This document shows positions 5,532-6,551 of a stretch of DNA of 6,551 nucleotides, in pieces (the stretch's first letter is position 1; each line of letters begins with the position of its first letter). A program made the translations under genes and the position numbers. Below the pieces are notes generated by a model. It ran no database searches. It was given only the letters and a program-made list of their open reading frames with translations, and had not been told where the DNA came from. Origin of the DNA: Treponema sp. (GTDB lineage Bacteria; Spirochaetota; Spirochaetia; Treponematales; Breznakiellaceae); assembly GCA_031275035.1 (NCBI GenBank), contig JAISPH010000141.1:1-6551 (forward strand). Direction: 5' to 3'.

Positions 5532-6551
5532 GATGTTCAGTTACACGTTTCTGGTCCGGGCGGTAGTCGTCGGCGCCCTGGTGTCCCTCTGCGCCGCCCT
5601 GCTGGGGGTCAGCCTGGTTTTGAAACGCTACTCCATGATAGGGGACGGGCTTTCCCATGTGGGCTTCGGCGCCCTGGCCCTGGCCACCGGGATGAACCTT
5701 GCGCCCCTGGCGGTTTCCATACCGGTGGTGGTGTCCGCCGCGTTCCTGCTTTTAAGGCTGAGCGAAAACAGTAAAATTAAGGGGGATGCGGCTATCGCCA
5801 TTATTTCAACCGGCTCCCTGGCGGTGGGGGTGTTTATCATATCCCGGACCACGGGAATGAATACCGATGTGTGCAACTACCTTTTCGGCAGCATCCTTGC
5901 CATGAGTAAAAGCGACGTATACTTAAGCGTGATCCTTTCGGTACTGGTCCTGGGCCTCTTTATCGTTTTTTACAACAAACTCTTTGCCATTAGTTTTGAT
6001 GAAACCTTCGCACGGGCCACGGGGGTAAAGGCGGGAAGGTACAACATGGTTATCGCCCTGCTCACCGCCGTTACCATCGTGCTGGGCATGCGGATGATGG
6101 GGGCCATGCTCATCTCCAGCCTTATCGTGTTCCCCGCCCTCAGTTCCATGCGGATCTTCAAAACCTGGCGGAGCGTTACGCTCTGCTCCGCCCTGGTGTC
6201 CCTGGTCTGTTTTTTTGCCGGGCTGATCGTCTCTTACCTTTACGCCACCCCCACCGGGGCAAGCGTGGTGATCATGAACATAGGGACCTTTCTGCTGTTC
6301 TGGTTTTTTCAGGCCGGGGCAAGGAAACTGCGGCAGATGAAAAGCGCCGGCAGGGCCGCGGGCGTGTTGGGCCTTGTGGTCTTTGTTTTCGCCTCCGCCG
6401 GCCTGTTTTCCTCCTGCGCCAGGCCCTGGGACAAGGTGGGCAAAAAAAACCTGGCCGGAACCCAGCCGGTAAATCTCTCCGGCGGCTTTCCCCTGGAGGC
6501 CAACCCCTTTACCGCCCCCAAATCCCTCCCCCCGGATCCCTCCTCCGGATC
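5512..6551 (+). CDS. Metal ABC transporter permease (ABC-3 family, ZnuB/TroC-like) with an unusual C-terminal extension, partial at window end
   Basis: The open frame runs at least 346 codons to the window edge with no stop. Residues 1 to about 276 are a typical ABC-3 permease: about seven hydrophobic segments (near 14-36, 50-80, 93-111, 138-156, 179-212, 221-246, 247-266), the GDGLSH motif (44-49) and the conserved GMRMMGAMLISSLIVFPA region. It would form the membrane channel for the preceding ATPase. Family members normally end soon after the last helix and a basic tail, here ARKLRQMK (269-276). This frame instead continues into another hydrophobic segment (284-301), Cys302 and a Pro/Gly/Ser-rich stretch. 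GGAGG (5503-5507) lies four bases before ATG 5512; ATG 5509 is one base from it and less likely. The permease domain is sure; whether the extension is a true fusion, a start of another gene or a sequencing frameshift is open. Confidence 0.87.
   Translation, partial: MFTILAEMFSYTFLVRAVVVGALVSLCAALLGVSLVLKRYSMIGDGLSHVGFGALALATGMNLAPLAVSIPVVVSAAFLLLRLSENSKIKGDAAIAIISTGSLAVGVFIISRTTGMNTDVCNYLFGSILAMSKSDVYLSVILSVLVLGLFIVFYNKLFAISFDETFARATGVKAGRYNMVIALLTAVTIVLGMRMMGAMLISSLIVFPALSSMRIFKTWRSVTLCSALVSLVCFFAGLIVSYLYATPTGASVVIMNIGTFLLFWFFQAGARKLRQMKSAGRAAGVLGLVVFVFASAGLFSSCARPWDKVGKKNLAGTQPVNLSGGFPLEANPFTAPKSLPPDPSSG
6337..6551 (+). other. Lipoprotein-signal-like segment in frame with the permease; possible nested or fused gene start
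   Basis: From the in-frame ATG 6337 the translation begins MKSAGRAAG, then a hydrophobic run (GVLGLVVFVFASAGLF) and Ser-Ser-Cys, then CARPWDKVGKKN and a Pro-rich linker. This is the shape of a bacterial lipoprotein signal peptide, with Cys302 of the permease frame as the lipidation site and a loose spirochaete-style lipobox LFSSC. AAGGAA (6321-6326) lies ten bases before the ATG, a rather wide but possible ribosome binding site. In the +1 frame a TGA overlaps this ATG (ATGA at 6337-6340), the same junction form as between the two genes upstream. A metal-binding lipoprotein (ZnuA/TroA type) would fit here, but too little mature sequence is present to recognise one. Confidence 0.5.

Noticed and set aside
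1..6551. GATC near both window ends, suggesting a cloned restriction fragment
   Set aside because: GATC is frequent throughout the window, and the ends look like arbitrary cut points; nothing vector-like is present.
1..6551. CRISPR arrays, tRNA/rRNA genes, transposases or a toxin-antitoxin/defence system
   Set aside because: No regularly spaced repeats, no cloverleaf or rRNA-like sequence, and no transposase, nuclease or antitoxin motifs in any supported frame.

Overview
The window reads as a spirochaete-like chromosome segment, most plausibly a gut Treponema. This rests on the solute-binding protein, whose signal peptide ends in Ala-Ala-Gly-Gly instead of a lipobox Cys, a form I associate with termite-gut treponemes, and on the ABC-heavy, carbohydrate-oriented gene content. 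The genus is an inference; no rRNA or other marker is present. All recognised genes lie on the + strand.

Left block (1 to about 3180, moderate GC): a large LplA-type extracellular solute-binding protein for a carbohydrate ABC importer (40-1644), a 107-nt gap holding a strong hairpin, then a cytoplasmic type I sulfatase (1752-3179). Together they suggest capture and import of a sulfated oligosaccharide followed by desulfation inside the cell. The importer's permeases are not in the window, and neither is the enzyme that would activate the sulfatase.

Junction (3180-3357): a 178-nt spacer without a credible gene. Base composition switches here to clearly GC-rich. It holds a short palindrome, a nested GC-rich hairpin and a four-tract G-run that overlaps the ribosome binding region of the next gene.

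Right block (3358-6551, GC-rich, tightly packed): an (alpha/alpha)6-barrel glycosidase-like protein related to GH63/mannosylglycerate hydrolase-type enzymes (3358-4875), joined by an ATGA overlap to a ZnuC/TroB-like metal ABC ATPase (4872-5531). That gene overlaps by 20 nt an ABC-3 family metal permease (5512 to beyond the window end). The permease frame does not stop where the family normally ends. It runs on through a segment that looks like a lipoprotein signal sequence followed by a Pro/Gly/Ser-rich linker.

The points most worth checking are the permease-lipoprotein continuation, the Gln at the glycosidase's expected catalytic-base position, the G-tract over its ribosome binding site, and the pairing of a glycosidase with a metal transporter. 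I see no tRNA, rRNA, CRISPR array or insertion sequence.
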